A stretch of 44,804 nucleotides of DNA from Hymenopellis radicata. Its lineage: Eukaryota; Basidiomycota; Agaricomycetes; Agaricales; Physalacriaceae. Positions within the stretch are counted from its first letter, which is position 1. Every line of letters begins with the position of its first letter. The stretch lies in contig JADNRX010000422.1 in NCBI GenBank assembly GCA_015501595.1, positions 1 through 44,804 of the forward strand, in the 5' to 3' direction. The notes beneath the pieces are model-generated. The model did no database searches and was not told the DNA's origin. It was given only the letters and a program-made list of their open reading frames with translations. Below are positions 24,083 through 33,364 of this stretch, in pieces. The position numbers were made by a program, and so were the translations under genes.

Positions 24083-24287
24083 CGACGATAACGTAGTCTT
24101 TGTTTAGCCCTCTCGAAGTTATGATGTCTGCGTACTTAGTACTGGCTGAGCCTGACCGCGAAACTTGAAGCATGATCGGAGGAAATGCTCCGGCCCACAA
24201 AAAGGCACGTCGTGTCACGTTGCTTTGCTTCCCACCATCATCATGGTTTGGATATGCACATAACGACGCCCGTTAGCGAGACGACTA

Positions 24288-25792
24288 ATGACGGGTGAAC
24301 ACCAGCCGCTAAAATACGCGGAAACCACGGTTTTAGAAAAGCTCACCATTGGTTTCTGGATCATCCTTCTACGTGCGTATACTGTACCGTTTCGACCGGT
24401 AATTCGCATACCGGATCACGGACCGTCGCGAAGCGAAGCTATAGATAGCCCATATCGCGTCACGGTCCATTTTTCCAGGCACAGATTGCCCAAAATGGAA
24501 ATTTTCGGCCCCGCCTAGCGGCGGGGCGTCCAAATCGGGTAATTCCCGCGTCCGTGCCTGGAAACGAAGCTGTTCGCTGTAGGTTCGCGGCATATCGCGT
24601 CACATGCCGCGAACCTATGGTCGAAACGGTACAGTATGTACGATGTTCAAAATTGTTCTAACTATCATGTAGCTTTTCACATTGTCTGGAAGCTAGCCCT
24701 TAATATTACTACCTCCAAGCCATGGACGCGAATTGTTACCGAAAGCTTTTCTCGGTACTTCACCGACCATTTAACGTACAACCAAATCCAATGGTTGCAA
24801 CCGGACACATTTGGGATCCTAAAGAAATGGGCTGGACGCCAGAAGATAACGGTTACCGTTGACGAACTACCCTCCGGTGCGAACCTCCTATGGATGGGAC
24901 CGAAACGGCTGGACAGGGTCATTCTATATATTCATGGCATGTTCATTTAACGCGTCCATTGTGCGCGAGTTGACAAGTATGACAGGTGGCGGCTTCGTCT
25001 TTCCGATATCCGACTTTGCGATCGCATTCTGGCGCCATGTCTGCTCGGAGCTACATGCGAAAGACGTACCCGTTGGTATGGTCTTCCTTGCCTACAGTAC
25101 GTCTCGTGGCGCTTCGATCGCCTTGAACTCTCTGACGGTCATCTCATCTAGAACTATACCCCCATGGAAGATACCCCGACCACTTACGTGCAGCTCGCGA
25201 CGCCATTGCATTCCTGCTCGAATCTGGTGTGAAGCCATCGTCTCTGCAGATAGCGGGCGAATCTGCAGGTGGTAACATCCTTGTCCAACTGATCTCCCAC
25301 ATCCTTCACCCGCTTCCGGCCGTGCCACCTCTTCCTCGTGATCTCCGTCTTGCTGGCGTATTTCTCATGTCGCCGTGGGTCTCCCCTAGCGACGAAGACG
25401 GTAAAGATCAGTACGACGTGATCAGTAGCAAATCACTACTGTCTTGGGGTCGTCTTTTCCTCAAGGATGTTCCTCCAACAGATCTCCCTTATGTTGAAGC
25501 CATGAACACTCCGAAGGGATGGCATACCGGGATGGACAACGTTGTTAGCCGAATGCTCTTGACCTCGGGCAGCAAGGAGGGGATGGCCGATGCTCATAAG
25601 CAGTTCCATGAGATCTGTGTTGGCAATTATGGGGTCAATGTTACTTTCCTGGTGGACGAGGGCGGACTACATGATAGCCTGATTTACGACTTTTCACTGC
25701 CTTTGCTACAGCTGTTGCAGAAGCCGCGGATAGGACCACTTACGCTCAAGGTTATTGATTGGTTTGCTGCAGGTTTTGAAATAGCGGTTTAA
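24288..25792 (+). CDS. HSL-family alpha/beta hydrolase (right copy)
   Basis: Exons are 24288-24372, 24673-24936, 24986-25096 and 25152-25792. The first intron is enlarged by a 253-bp MITE. The second begins with GC (GCATGT) rather than the GT of the left copy; splicing there restores HGGGF. GESAGG is the nucleophile motif, and GGLHD near the end holds the candidate catalytic His. The protein is about 366 residues with a hydrophobic N-terminal stretch (FWIILLP). It differs from the left copy at scattered positions only. The substrate is unknown; because it is duplicated with the ART gene, a linked role is possible but unproven. Confidence 0.8.
24380..24636. mobile_element. TA-target MITE (CTGTACC family), copy 2, in a hydrolase intron
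   Basis: The element spans 24382-24634 (253 bp) and is flanked by TA. Termini CTGTACCGTTTCGACC and GGTCGAAACGGTACAG are perfect inverted repeats. A central GCCCCGCC/GGCGGGGC hairpin is present. The left arm shows the empty site (CGTGCGTATATGTACG near 3446), so insertion came after the duplication. It falls between donor and branch point and leaves both splice sites intact. Confidence 0.92.
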
Positions 25793-25834
25793 ATTTGATG
25801 GCAGTGTAATACATTTCTTTCGCTATTCGCAGTA

Positions 25835-27328
25835 TCAACGCTCGTAAAGCTCCAGTTTCTCCTCGAGCATGTTTAGCTCAGACACCAGCTCGGCAATCTC
25901 GACTCGCAATTCCAACGTTGTCCCGCACGACGCCAGCGACTGTTTCTCATCTATAGCCTGCATCCCCTTCACCTGCTTCTTGGCGTCCTTCGTCTGCGAT
26001 AGCGTCGTGTCCAGCCTGATCTGCTCCTCCTTCATCTTGAAATCCCATCCCTTTCTCTGCGCCATCAAGACTTCGTGCTGGCGCGCCTCCCCTTTGAACT
26101 TTTCCAGCTTGTCCTCTGCAGAGTCCAGCAGCGCCTGCGCTTCCTTCAGCTTCCCCGTCTCGATATCTTGTTCAACCTGCAGGATCACCAGCTTCGTACT
26201 CATGTAGGCCACATGTGCCGCGTTGGTTTCGAACAGTGGCCTGTCGTATTCGATCAAGCGCTTCCACACGTCCGTCCGCTTTTCCGTTAAAGGGATTTCC
26301 TTCTCCATCCTCCTCGATCGCTTCTTCAACTTCGTTTCTTGCTTTACCGTGGAGGCCACACGCCCAGTAAGTCTGTCCACTTCCTCCTGGAGTTCCCTCA
26401 TGTTACCGTGAGCGCGTTTATCCTGCAGGCCATCTCTCTCGGCGGTGAGAAGAGATAGCTGCGTTTCCGCGGCGGCTGCGCGTGCCTCCAGCTCGGGTAC
26501 AGATGACTGTGATGCATGCTGCTTGCCTGCGAGGACCTTCTTCCGGTTTTCGAGTTCTGCCTCTCGCGCTCTGATCTCCGCCTCCCTCGTCCGTAACTCC
26601 TTTTCCCTGCCCTCCAAATCTGCAGATCGAGTGGCGACAAACTCGTCGAATTTCTTCTGCTCGAGATCCACAAGAAGGACATCTTGACGAGCTGCGTTTT
26701 CCTGTTGCACTCGAATGTTCGCAAGGGCCTTGAGATGTTGGAGTTCCTGGACTCGGGTCGCCTGGCTTTTCAGCCCATCTCTAGTAATCTTTTGAAAGGC
26801 GCGAGTGTCGTTGAGCAGCGTCTTGATTTCCTTCTGGAAGCCCACGTATGCGTCGTACAGACGTCTGGCATCGTCGTCCAGCTTGGTCGCTGATGCTAGG
26901 CCAGTTTCATAGACCGCGTAGAGATCGTAGAAGAGCGGCCAAGATGCGCGCAGAACTTCTTCTGCATCCCGCAGATGGGCTCGACGATTTTCTGTGTCCT
27001 CCACCTTGGCGACTTCCAATTTTTTAAGCGACCGGTTCGCATCCCATAAGTCGAGTTTGAGACATCCGTCTTCGAACTCCAGCTGCTCGATGTAATCCTT
27101 CTGGGTACTGATGTCTTCCCATAGATCTTCAAGACGCGCCAGCGTTATCCCTAGTTCATGTTCTACCACGACGCGCTCTTTGTCCTCTTTGTCACCGCAG
27201 TCGGGTTCGTCATCAGACACGTCCCAGTTCGCGTCAGAGTTCGTTTTGTCCTCGTCTTCCTTAATAGAAGGTGTTTGCGCCACTGAAGGACTATCGGGCT
27301 TCGCGACTAGCGGGATGTCAGACGTCAC
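25835..27328 (-). CDS. Coiled-coil protein (right copy)
   Basis: It is near-identical to the left copy over about 490 residues, with heptad-rich sequence throughout. The acidic N-terminal stretch differs by a small insertion (SDANWDVSDD). The frame is open back to GTGACGTCTGAC at 27328, without an ATG. One extra A just upstream shifts the frame relative to the left copy, which again points to a spliced 5' exon ending in AAG before this point. It converges on the hydrolase, 42 bp between stops. No domain is recognised. Confidence 0.75.
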   Translation of the reverse strand: MTSDIPLVAKPDSPSVAQTPSIKEDEDKTNSDANWDVSDDEPDCGDKEDKERVVVEHELGITLARLEDLWEDISTQKDYIEQLEFEDGCLKLDLWDANRSLKKLEVAKVEDTENRRAHLRDAEEVLRASWPLFYDLYAVYETGLASATKLDDDARRLYDAYVGFQKEIKTLLNDTRAFQKITRDGLKSQATRVQELQHLKALANIRVQQENAARQDVLLVDLEQKKFDEFVATRSADLEGREKELRTREAEIRAREAELENRKKVLAGKQHASQSSVPELEARAAAAETQLSLLTAERDGLQDKRAHGNMRELQEEVDRLTGRVASTVKQETKLKKRSRRMEKEIPLTEKRTDVWKRLIEYDRPLFETNAAHVAYMSTKLVILQVEQDIETGKLKEAQALLDSAEDKLEKFKGEARQHEVLMAQRKGWDFKMKEEQIRLDTTLSQTKDAKKQVKGMQAIDEKQSLASCGTTLELRVEIAELVSELNMLEEKLELYER

Positions 27329-27587
27329 CTTTGGAGAACAAGAAGAGTGTCCTGACCGATGGGAACAATACCGTAGCGTCTGAGCAGCTTCATGACCGAG
27401 AGCAGGAGCGATGGTTGATGTTCAAGTACGATACCACTGGCAGTGGCAACAAAGGGACAAAGACCCTTCCATGAATCATGTGATGGTTTCCGTGACCGTC
27501 CCGTTATTGATGAGCTCGTTTCCACCTCTGAACTTCATTTATTCTGTTCTATCATGCTGCCACAAACAGGTAAGTAGTGAAACGTTC

Positions 27588-28588
27588 TTAGTACATAAAT
27601 CCAGTCTTCTTCTTTGGGCTCCAATCACGGGCTGTGATCGCCTCCCAGTCGCTCATGTCGGTGTCTGTCAACTGGGAGGGTGCTGAGGTTTCAAAAGCAT
27701 CGACCGATAACAATCGAGACATATCCATATACGGCGAAAAGGCTGCGAACGCGAGAATATCGTCTGGGACCATGGAAGATGGAGACAAGTCCATCCACGA
27801 AGGCAGCGATGTTGGGGATCGTGCAAGAATAGATGGGTTGAACGCGTCTGGGGTCTTCGGTTCCGGGGGCGTAATCGGAGACAGGCTTGGGGACCGTATT
27901 GAAGAAGACGCGCTTGTCAAAACACGAGGCCGTTGGCCATCAAACCGTGTGATGGAATTGTATCTGTGTAGGCATAATGAGCTTGATAAGACGACGTGTG
28001 CACGATGTGTATGACCTATTCTTAGCGCTGAGACCAGTCCGTCCAGGGAAATAGGTCTTGACAATGAGCGACCAGTGTTTTCCGTGCCGCTGTACTGCTT
28101 GTCGTAGGAGGTCATCCGTCTCGGAGGTCCAAACCGAGCGGTCAATGGCAGGGTTCAGAGTATCATTCCAACGCTTCGCACATTCTGTAGATGCAGTAGT
28201 CCGCATTTGTTAACGACGAGGAACGGAACATATCACATACGATCGGTATTTCGCGTACCAACTGCCGCAGCGACCAAACTCCATCGCACTCCGTTAATTT
28301 GCACTGCCTTTACAAGACGGTCGTCCTCGTCAGGCGCCCATGCGCCCTTCACGATGTCGGGTGCCATCTTGGCAAACCACCGCTTGCGACAGTCTTTGTT
28401 CGTACGATTTGGAATGTGCTTGGCGATGGCGAACCATCTGGATGGGTTCTGTGCATTCGCATCCTCTGTAAAGCGCGTCATTCATATGCATGAACTATAA
28501 AGAAGACTCAGTGCACACCTGTTTCTACAGCCTGGCGTAGAAGGTCATCCTCTTGAGCGGTCCAAGCTCGTCGCTCGCGCGACATCAT
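27588..28588 (-). CDS. Myb-domain transcription factor with three repeats
   Basis: The first exon starts MMSRERRAWTAQEDDLLRQA (ATG at 28588), followed by an intron and NPSRWFAIAKHIPNRTNKDC, RKRWF: repeat 1. KGAWAPDEDDRLVKAVQING with VRWSLVAAAVGTRNT, spliced to DQCAKRWNDTLNP, is repeat 2. VWTSETDDLLRQAVQRHGKH with WSLIVKTYFPGRT and KNR|YNSITRF is repeat 3. The regularly spaced Trp residues are those of c-Myb type DNA-binding repeats. A Ser/Pro-rich tail of about 120 residues, plausibly regulatory, ends KTGFMY. It acts in the nucleus, target genes unknown. Its stop lies about 85 bp outside the right duplication arm. Confidence 0.88.
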
Positions 28589-28925
28589 TACTGAGGTCTT
28601 GGACGGACGTGTGAAGGAGTCTTTGTACAATCCCCCCGACATGAGGAACTTTATGTACACCAGCGCGTCAACAATAGATCCAGACATAAGGGCCTGAACC
28701 AGATGAATCCGCGAATGAAAGCATTTAGCTGCGAAATCCGAGGGGATATGCGGCTACTAAACAAGGACAACCATTCGCATGCCCCTATGTAAAATAACGA
28801 CTGGTGAGTAAGCTAAACGCCGGCGTAGAATTATTTCGGCATACGGATGATGGGCGTGTCAAAATGTAGGTCCCAGGGATGCCGGAAAGCCTGAGATCCA
28901 TCGATCTCTAACGTCTTCGATGTCG
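28589..28925. other. Spacer upstream of the Myb gene
   Basis: No gene, RNA or repeat is recognised in this stretch. Confidence 0.4.
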
Positions 28926-29488
28926 TTAAGCGTCCACTGAAATAACGTCAGCTTCAAACAGCCTGTCAGTGTCAGTGTCAGTGGCACGATCGTACTCACT
29001 GCGAGTCAGGAGGATGGAGTCTGGCCATTCCATGCGACGGTTTTCAGCAAGGGACACATCGTTGTGGGCTTCAATGTTGCCCGTAGTCTATGCGAGGAGA
29101 TCCTCGGGAGGAGAGACAATCCTCCTCGGAAATGATGAACACTCATTAAACAATAGGTTAAATTTAGAGATCTGGAATGGATCGTAAGTTACGAGCTTAC
29201 TGTCGAAAATCCTTACTTTCTGTTCCCGCGAGAGTCTGACAGCTCCAGCGTGAAATGCCAAGCAGGATCCCGAGCACGCAGAACAGTGAAAACACGAATC
29301 ATGTCTCGAAGCCGCTTGTACGTTTGCAGAAAGGTTGCCATCAGAAAATGTTTCATGTCGAGTTGTTGTTCTTGTTGTTCCACAGCCACTGGCCGGGTGG
29401 TGGTGGTGTGGAAATAGCCCTCGTCTTGGGGTTGAGACGCCTTGAGCAAGGCGGACCGACCGCGGGCCGCCGGCATGTTCTTGGTCAT
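28926..29488 (-). CDS. Unresolved gene, function unknown
   Basis: An ATG at 29488 opens MTKNMPAARGRSALLKASQP and runs to a possible donor GTAAGG near 29220 after DSRGNRK. Downstream, one frame reads SLNLTYCLMSVHHFRGG and ends at TGA (29006). A second frame reads NIEAHNDVSLAENRRMEW, PDSILLTRSEYDRATD, and ends VDA-TAA (28926). Both look protein-like and I cannot decide which is spliced in. A GTCAGT triple repeat at about 28967 falls inside. There is no recognised domain. Confidence 0.35.
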
Positions 29489-29646
29489 GCGTCACTTTTC
29501 ATTTAGTCCAACTCGCCAATAGACCGCAAGTGAATGCGAGCGGATACGGAACTGGACATATGGACATGTACAGTTATACGGCGCGTTCTCATCAAGGTCG
29601 CTCTGTGGCCATTACCATTAGAAGCATTTCCGCGGACTCGGGCATC

Positions 29647-30525
29647 TCATGGTGGTCGTGAGCAATACAACTTATCATGACGACAGATTAGATGGTCTGT
29701 GTACAACTCGACATGCCACCCAGGTGTTAACTTATCAGGCATTATCTGGATGGTCTCTGCGAGCAGGCTGGACACGGTCCTTGTTCTAGATCGTCGTAAG
29801 CGAGCTAGTACTCGAACGCAAGGGCCGAGGACATATTCGCGTACCAGCATCATTCCCAAGTCGTAACCGTACTGCCAAAGGTCACCGATGCTGGTCCCAG
29901 TTCGAGCCTCAAGCTCACGAGATTCGACAGAGCTCGTCTGTTGGAATTGTTTCTTAGAAAGCCGTAGCTTGCGAGTCACAAACAGGACTTACTTCCTCTG
30001 TCGAGTTTGATGTGTGTCCTTTGAGAAGCGCGGCTATCTCGGCATCCGAGTAACAGAGCTGTAGATACAGTTAAGCACGAAGTATGGGCATACAGAGGAA
30101 TATCGGTCACAAGAGAAGGTGGTGCCAATGGCACACCACGGTGCGCACTATACCAACGCTCCAAGCAGTCCTCTTTACTCTCATCAGGGCCTCGCATTGC
30201 GCTATCATTCGAGCCGCGTCTTTGCATTGAAGTAGTTTCGCTTTGGCGGCCAAACAATGGAGCCTATTGAGGCTGGTTAGGAGAAGAATGTGGATGCGGA
30301 CGTCCAGCACCTACCAGTGTTTTTGTATCATTAAAACTAAGCGGACCACTAGTTTGGGTTACAGCGCCTGGCTTTCAGAGGGATTGGAAGAGTCAGTATC
30401 AACTAGATAGCTCTCGAAATATCTCGTACGGCGTTGAATTGCGGTGATACTTCCAGAGCCCTGGGAGCACCTTGTGAGCCGAGCGTCAAAGCAAGTAGAA
30501 CGGTCGTCATGGTGAGAGAATGCAT
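29647..30525 (-). CDS. Secreted protein, about 226 residues, family unknown
   Basis: Five exons join in frame: 30525-30404, 30348-30315, 30263-30111, 30058-29993 and 29952-29647, all with GT-AG introns of 40-56 bases. The start MHSLTMTTVLLALTLGSQGA is a signal peptide. The mature part has few cysteines (CLERWYSAHRG, LLCYSDAEIAALLKG, GPCVRVLARLRRSRTR, LICRHDKLYC) and an N-glycosylation-like SNSTEE. It ends YCSRPP. No family is recognised; a secreted effector or wall protein is possible but not shown. Confidence 0.6.
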
Positions 30526-30944
30526 CAGGAGGATTTCGTGAGCGGAAAGAGAATAGGTAGGTTAAAGAGTCGAGGAAGATACTGGGCCAGCCAGTAAATG
30601 AGGAGAGGAAGGAAGTTTTGATGTTGAAGCTGCGGGACAGAGAAGAAATAGCTCTGCAGCTTTTAAGGAAACTGGTGGATTCAAGTATGATCTGGCAGCA
30701 TAGCAGGATGTTGACGTCGTCGAAGGATGCGTCACCGGTAGCTCCGTATTGTCCAGTCGACGGAACGAGTCCGCCGCGTCGCGTCGCGGAGATAACAACA
30801 AGGGCGCTAAGGAGCAACACTCTGCATTGTGGTTACGCAAATGAATGACAACTTCTGTCAATCTCCAACTACAGGGGGGCAGGATGTATAGTCCGTGAAC
30901 GGCTTGTGAGTGACTGACAGCATCATGGGAGGAAGAGGATAGGT
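30526..30944. other. Spacer upstream of the secreted-protein gene
   Basis: Open frames here (for example 30820-30562 minus) overlap the signal-peptide exon in another frame and show no motif. I see no independent gene. Confidence 0.35.
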
Positions 30945-32056
30945 GAGTTTCGCCGCACTCACACTGGGTCAGGGTCGTCACACCCACACTGATGCGACCA
31001 CACTCACACTTGGGCCGACACGTCCACCATCCATTTTTGGACGAGGCGCGTCAAGCTCCCGTGACCATGTTGATTCTTTCCTCCGTACCACCACTACTGG
31101 TCTCCATCACCCGTCTCTGTGGCTGTCGGAGCCCACTCTCCGCCCACAAATGCCATCAAAGTCATTTTCTGTGGAACAAATGCCGACAATGAAGCGCCAT
31201 TGGACCACGTAAGCCCTCGGGACGAGGCCGCCACGCGGTGGCGTTGGCTTCCAGCAGCCAGAGCCCCGGTATACCTCACCTCACCGTTTTGCTAGCGCCT
31301 GCACGCAAGGACGAGCTCCCGGAATAACATGCGGACGAAGGCAACAACAGCTAGGATGGCGACGACTGCGGTACCGACGACGACTTGCGATGGCTTTGCG
31401 GCCGGGGGGCGTCGTGGACGCACAAACGGTGCGTCTTCCTGCATTTTTCTCATCTTCATTTGATCTCACAGTCAATACCTTTTATTATGCATCTGCCGTG
31501 TCCAAACGACTTGGCATGCTAAGAGCAGCGCGACATCATCTAGAGCCGCAAGACTGTCATGCAGCGAGACGGCAGTGACCAGGAGAAGTGGAATGCAGTG
31601 GTGTCCTTCGTTCCTTGTTCTCTAGACTGTCACTCATCATGTCTTCTCCCCAACTTCACGTATTTCTTCTCAGCATCACCTTGGATCCCTTTATATATCA
31701 GCCCTGTTGACCTTTCTCTCTCCCACAATACTCCCTTGCCATTCGGGGCCTTGGAGGGTTCGAGACCCTCGAGGGGGAATATATTACTGGTTCTGATCAC
31801 GGGCATGGCTAATGTGACTGTACATGAAGGCCTGTACAGTGTAATGAGGAGTCGGGTCATGTAGGGTACATAAGTCGGCATTATCCCGACCATGCAATGA
31901 ATCAAAGTTGAATGATAATTTGAACTTTACATTTTCCCCGGTCAGATCAGTGTGAGTGTGTCGGCCCGAGTGTGAGTGTGTCGGCCCGAGTGTGAGTGTG
32001 GTCGCGTCGGTGTGAGTGTGTCGACCCTGGTCCAGTGTGAGTGCGGCGAAAGTGTT
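30945..32056. repeat. 1.1-kb structure bounded by long inverted repeats
   Basis: The left end (30945-31020) and the reverse complement of the right end (31938-32056) share TTTCGCCGCACTCACACTGG, CAGGGTCG, GCGACCACACTCACACT and GGGCCGACAC. The right end contains two direct copies of a 19-base unit GTGTGAGTGTGTCGGCCCGA. This looks like a non-autonomous DNA element, but I could not find a target-site duplication or a transposase, so the class is open. Confidence 0.5.
31277..31459 (-). CDS. Possible 60-residue single-span membrane protein
   Basis: The ATG at 31459 gives MKMRKMQEDAPFVRPRRPP, followed by one clear transmembrane segment (VVVGTAVVAILAVVAFVRML) and a short basic tail ending SKTVR. It has no introns and no recognised family. 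It lies inside the inverted-repeat structure, so it may be passenger or chance. The basic residues before the span and the short length would suit a tail-anchored or small membrane protein. Confidence 0.3.
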
Positions 32057-32520
32057 ATATGCTCTGGGAGGAAGGAGCAACACGTTATACATACGCGTTA
32101 TGGAACGGCTCGCGGACCGGTGGTTTCCGGAAGCGACTCCTGCTCTTGGCTCTTAATATTATGTGCCCGTTAGAGAATCGGTGCTTCCTACATCTTCCAT
32201 GCTTCTCTAAGACAACTTGGAGGCAAGAGACGTTTAACTGTCAGTCTGCAATTTTGCGCTCCAATTAGTAGCAACTCACCTTCGTTGTTCACTTCCCAGC
32301 GTGGTGCTGAATTGTACATCCTTCCAACACCGCCGTCCGTTCCTGTTGAAGACGGGCTTTACCATCTACCTCAGATACGCCCAACAAGACATCGGCGATG
32401 ATGATGGCGACTGTATCGACGCTTGCTCATACTAGTAGGCCAGGTTACCTGGCTAGGCGGAAATAACCACTGATTCACCCAGTTGTCGCTTGGTCGTTGT
32501 GTTACTTTTTACTTCCCAGG
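32057..32520. other. Stretch without a supported gene
   Basis: I see no motif, repeat or RNA here. It may hold upstream exons of the remnant that follows, but none could be joined. Confidence 0.35.
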
Positions 32521-32862
32521 TTCCTGAAGTTTGGGGCCCAAAACTATTAACCTATAAGTACGGCTACACCTTCCAACTGTGAGGACGACTTTGGTTCCAT
32601 CACTGCTGGACTCTTGAAGCATTTGTATGTGAGCTTGCTGTGAGCAGGAATATACACTGATGTAATTATTTGCAGAAAGTTATTTTCCGAAAACCAGGCA
32701 CTGGCAGAACTGAGGACCAGCAGAATGCAGCTCTCGCGAGCCGTAATACTGTGGCTGAAAAAAACTGGCTCCTTGGAAGTTAGCAAAGGCGCGCTCCGGT
32801 TTCGAGTCGATCTAAACAAGGTCGTGTACAAGAACATACATCTCCAACAACTCATATGCTAG
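32521..32862 (+). pseudogene. 3' end of an unknown gene, probably a remnant
   Basis: After a CCCAG acceptor (about 32520) a frame reads VPEVWGPKLLTYKYGYTFQL and meets TGA. A second frame starts at CEDDFGSITAGLLKH, crosses an intron (GTATGT near 32624 to TTGCAG) and continues KLFSENQALAELRTSRMQL, SRAVILWLKKTGSLEVSK and FRVDLNKVVYKNIHLQQL to TAG at 32860-32862. The splice and the downstream exon are convincing, but the two parts are one frame apart, which points to a broken gene. No family is recognised. Confidence 0.35.
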
Positions 32863-33364
32863 GTTTGTAAACGGTTTGAACCCACAAACCGAATATCGCT
32901 ATAGCGCGACGAATAGACGCGTGTCTCCAAGTCCTTCATGGCAGACAACATCCCCGCCGGAAGATGAGGGCGCCACCTCGAGTCTTCTCACAGGCTCTCT
33001 CCATCGTCCAAATCCTGTCCTTCAATCTGGTCTCTAAATCGACTATCTGACAAGACAAGGAATTCAGTCGAGTGTTCTGGTATGCGTGGTTGGTATCCAG
33101 GCTGTTCTCAATCCTCGCCACACGCTGGCTGGTCATGGTGCATTGAGAAGGGCGACTTCATTGGTAGTCCTTTAAACACTACTTTGCTTCAGTCATAAAA
33201 GAACTCTACTAAATGAAAGAGTGCCTGTCTTCCCATTCCTTCGTCCTCGAAGAGAAAAGATTGTGTATTTTAGTGCGGAGGCGGTGCTAGTGGGATGGGT
33301 ATACCTAGTGTCCAAGAGGTCATAAATAAAGGAATAAGTACCGCCCAATGCGAAGAGAATCAAA
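32863..33364. other. Spacer with one short minus-strand frame
   Basis: A 66-codon minus-strand frame (33136-32936) opens with ATG and reads like a short coiled coil (ENSLDTNHAYQNTRLNSL, then VDLETRLKDRIWTME). It has no family and may be chance. From about 33180 the sequence resembles bases 170-330 in reverse complement. Confidence 0.3.

Larger units (their letters stand above)
22082..27503 (-). repeat. Right arm of the large inverted duplication
   Basis: This is the reverse complement of about 590-6197 and carries ART, hydrolase and coiled-coil genes in mirror order. It lacks the hAT insertion of the left arm and instead has a 253-bp TA-target MITE in the first hydrolase intron. Similarity drops sharply outside 27503, where the 3' part of a Myb gene begins, and fades near 22082. 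Confidence 0.85.

Noticed and set aside
30945..32056. CRISPR-like or telomeric array suggested by repeated GTGTGAGTGTG
   Set aside because: Units are few, irregular and arranged as inverted ends; nothing resembles spacers or the usual fungal telomere TTAGGG repeat.
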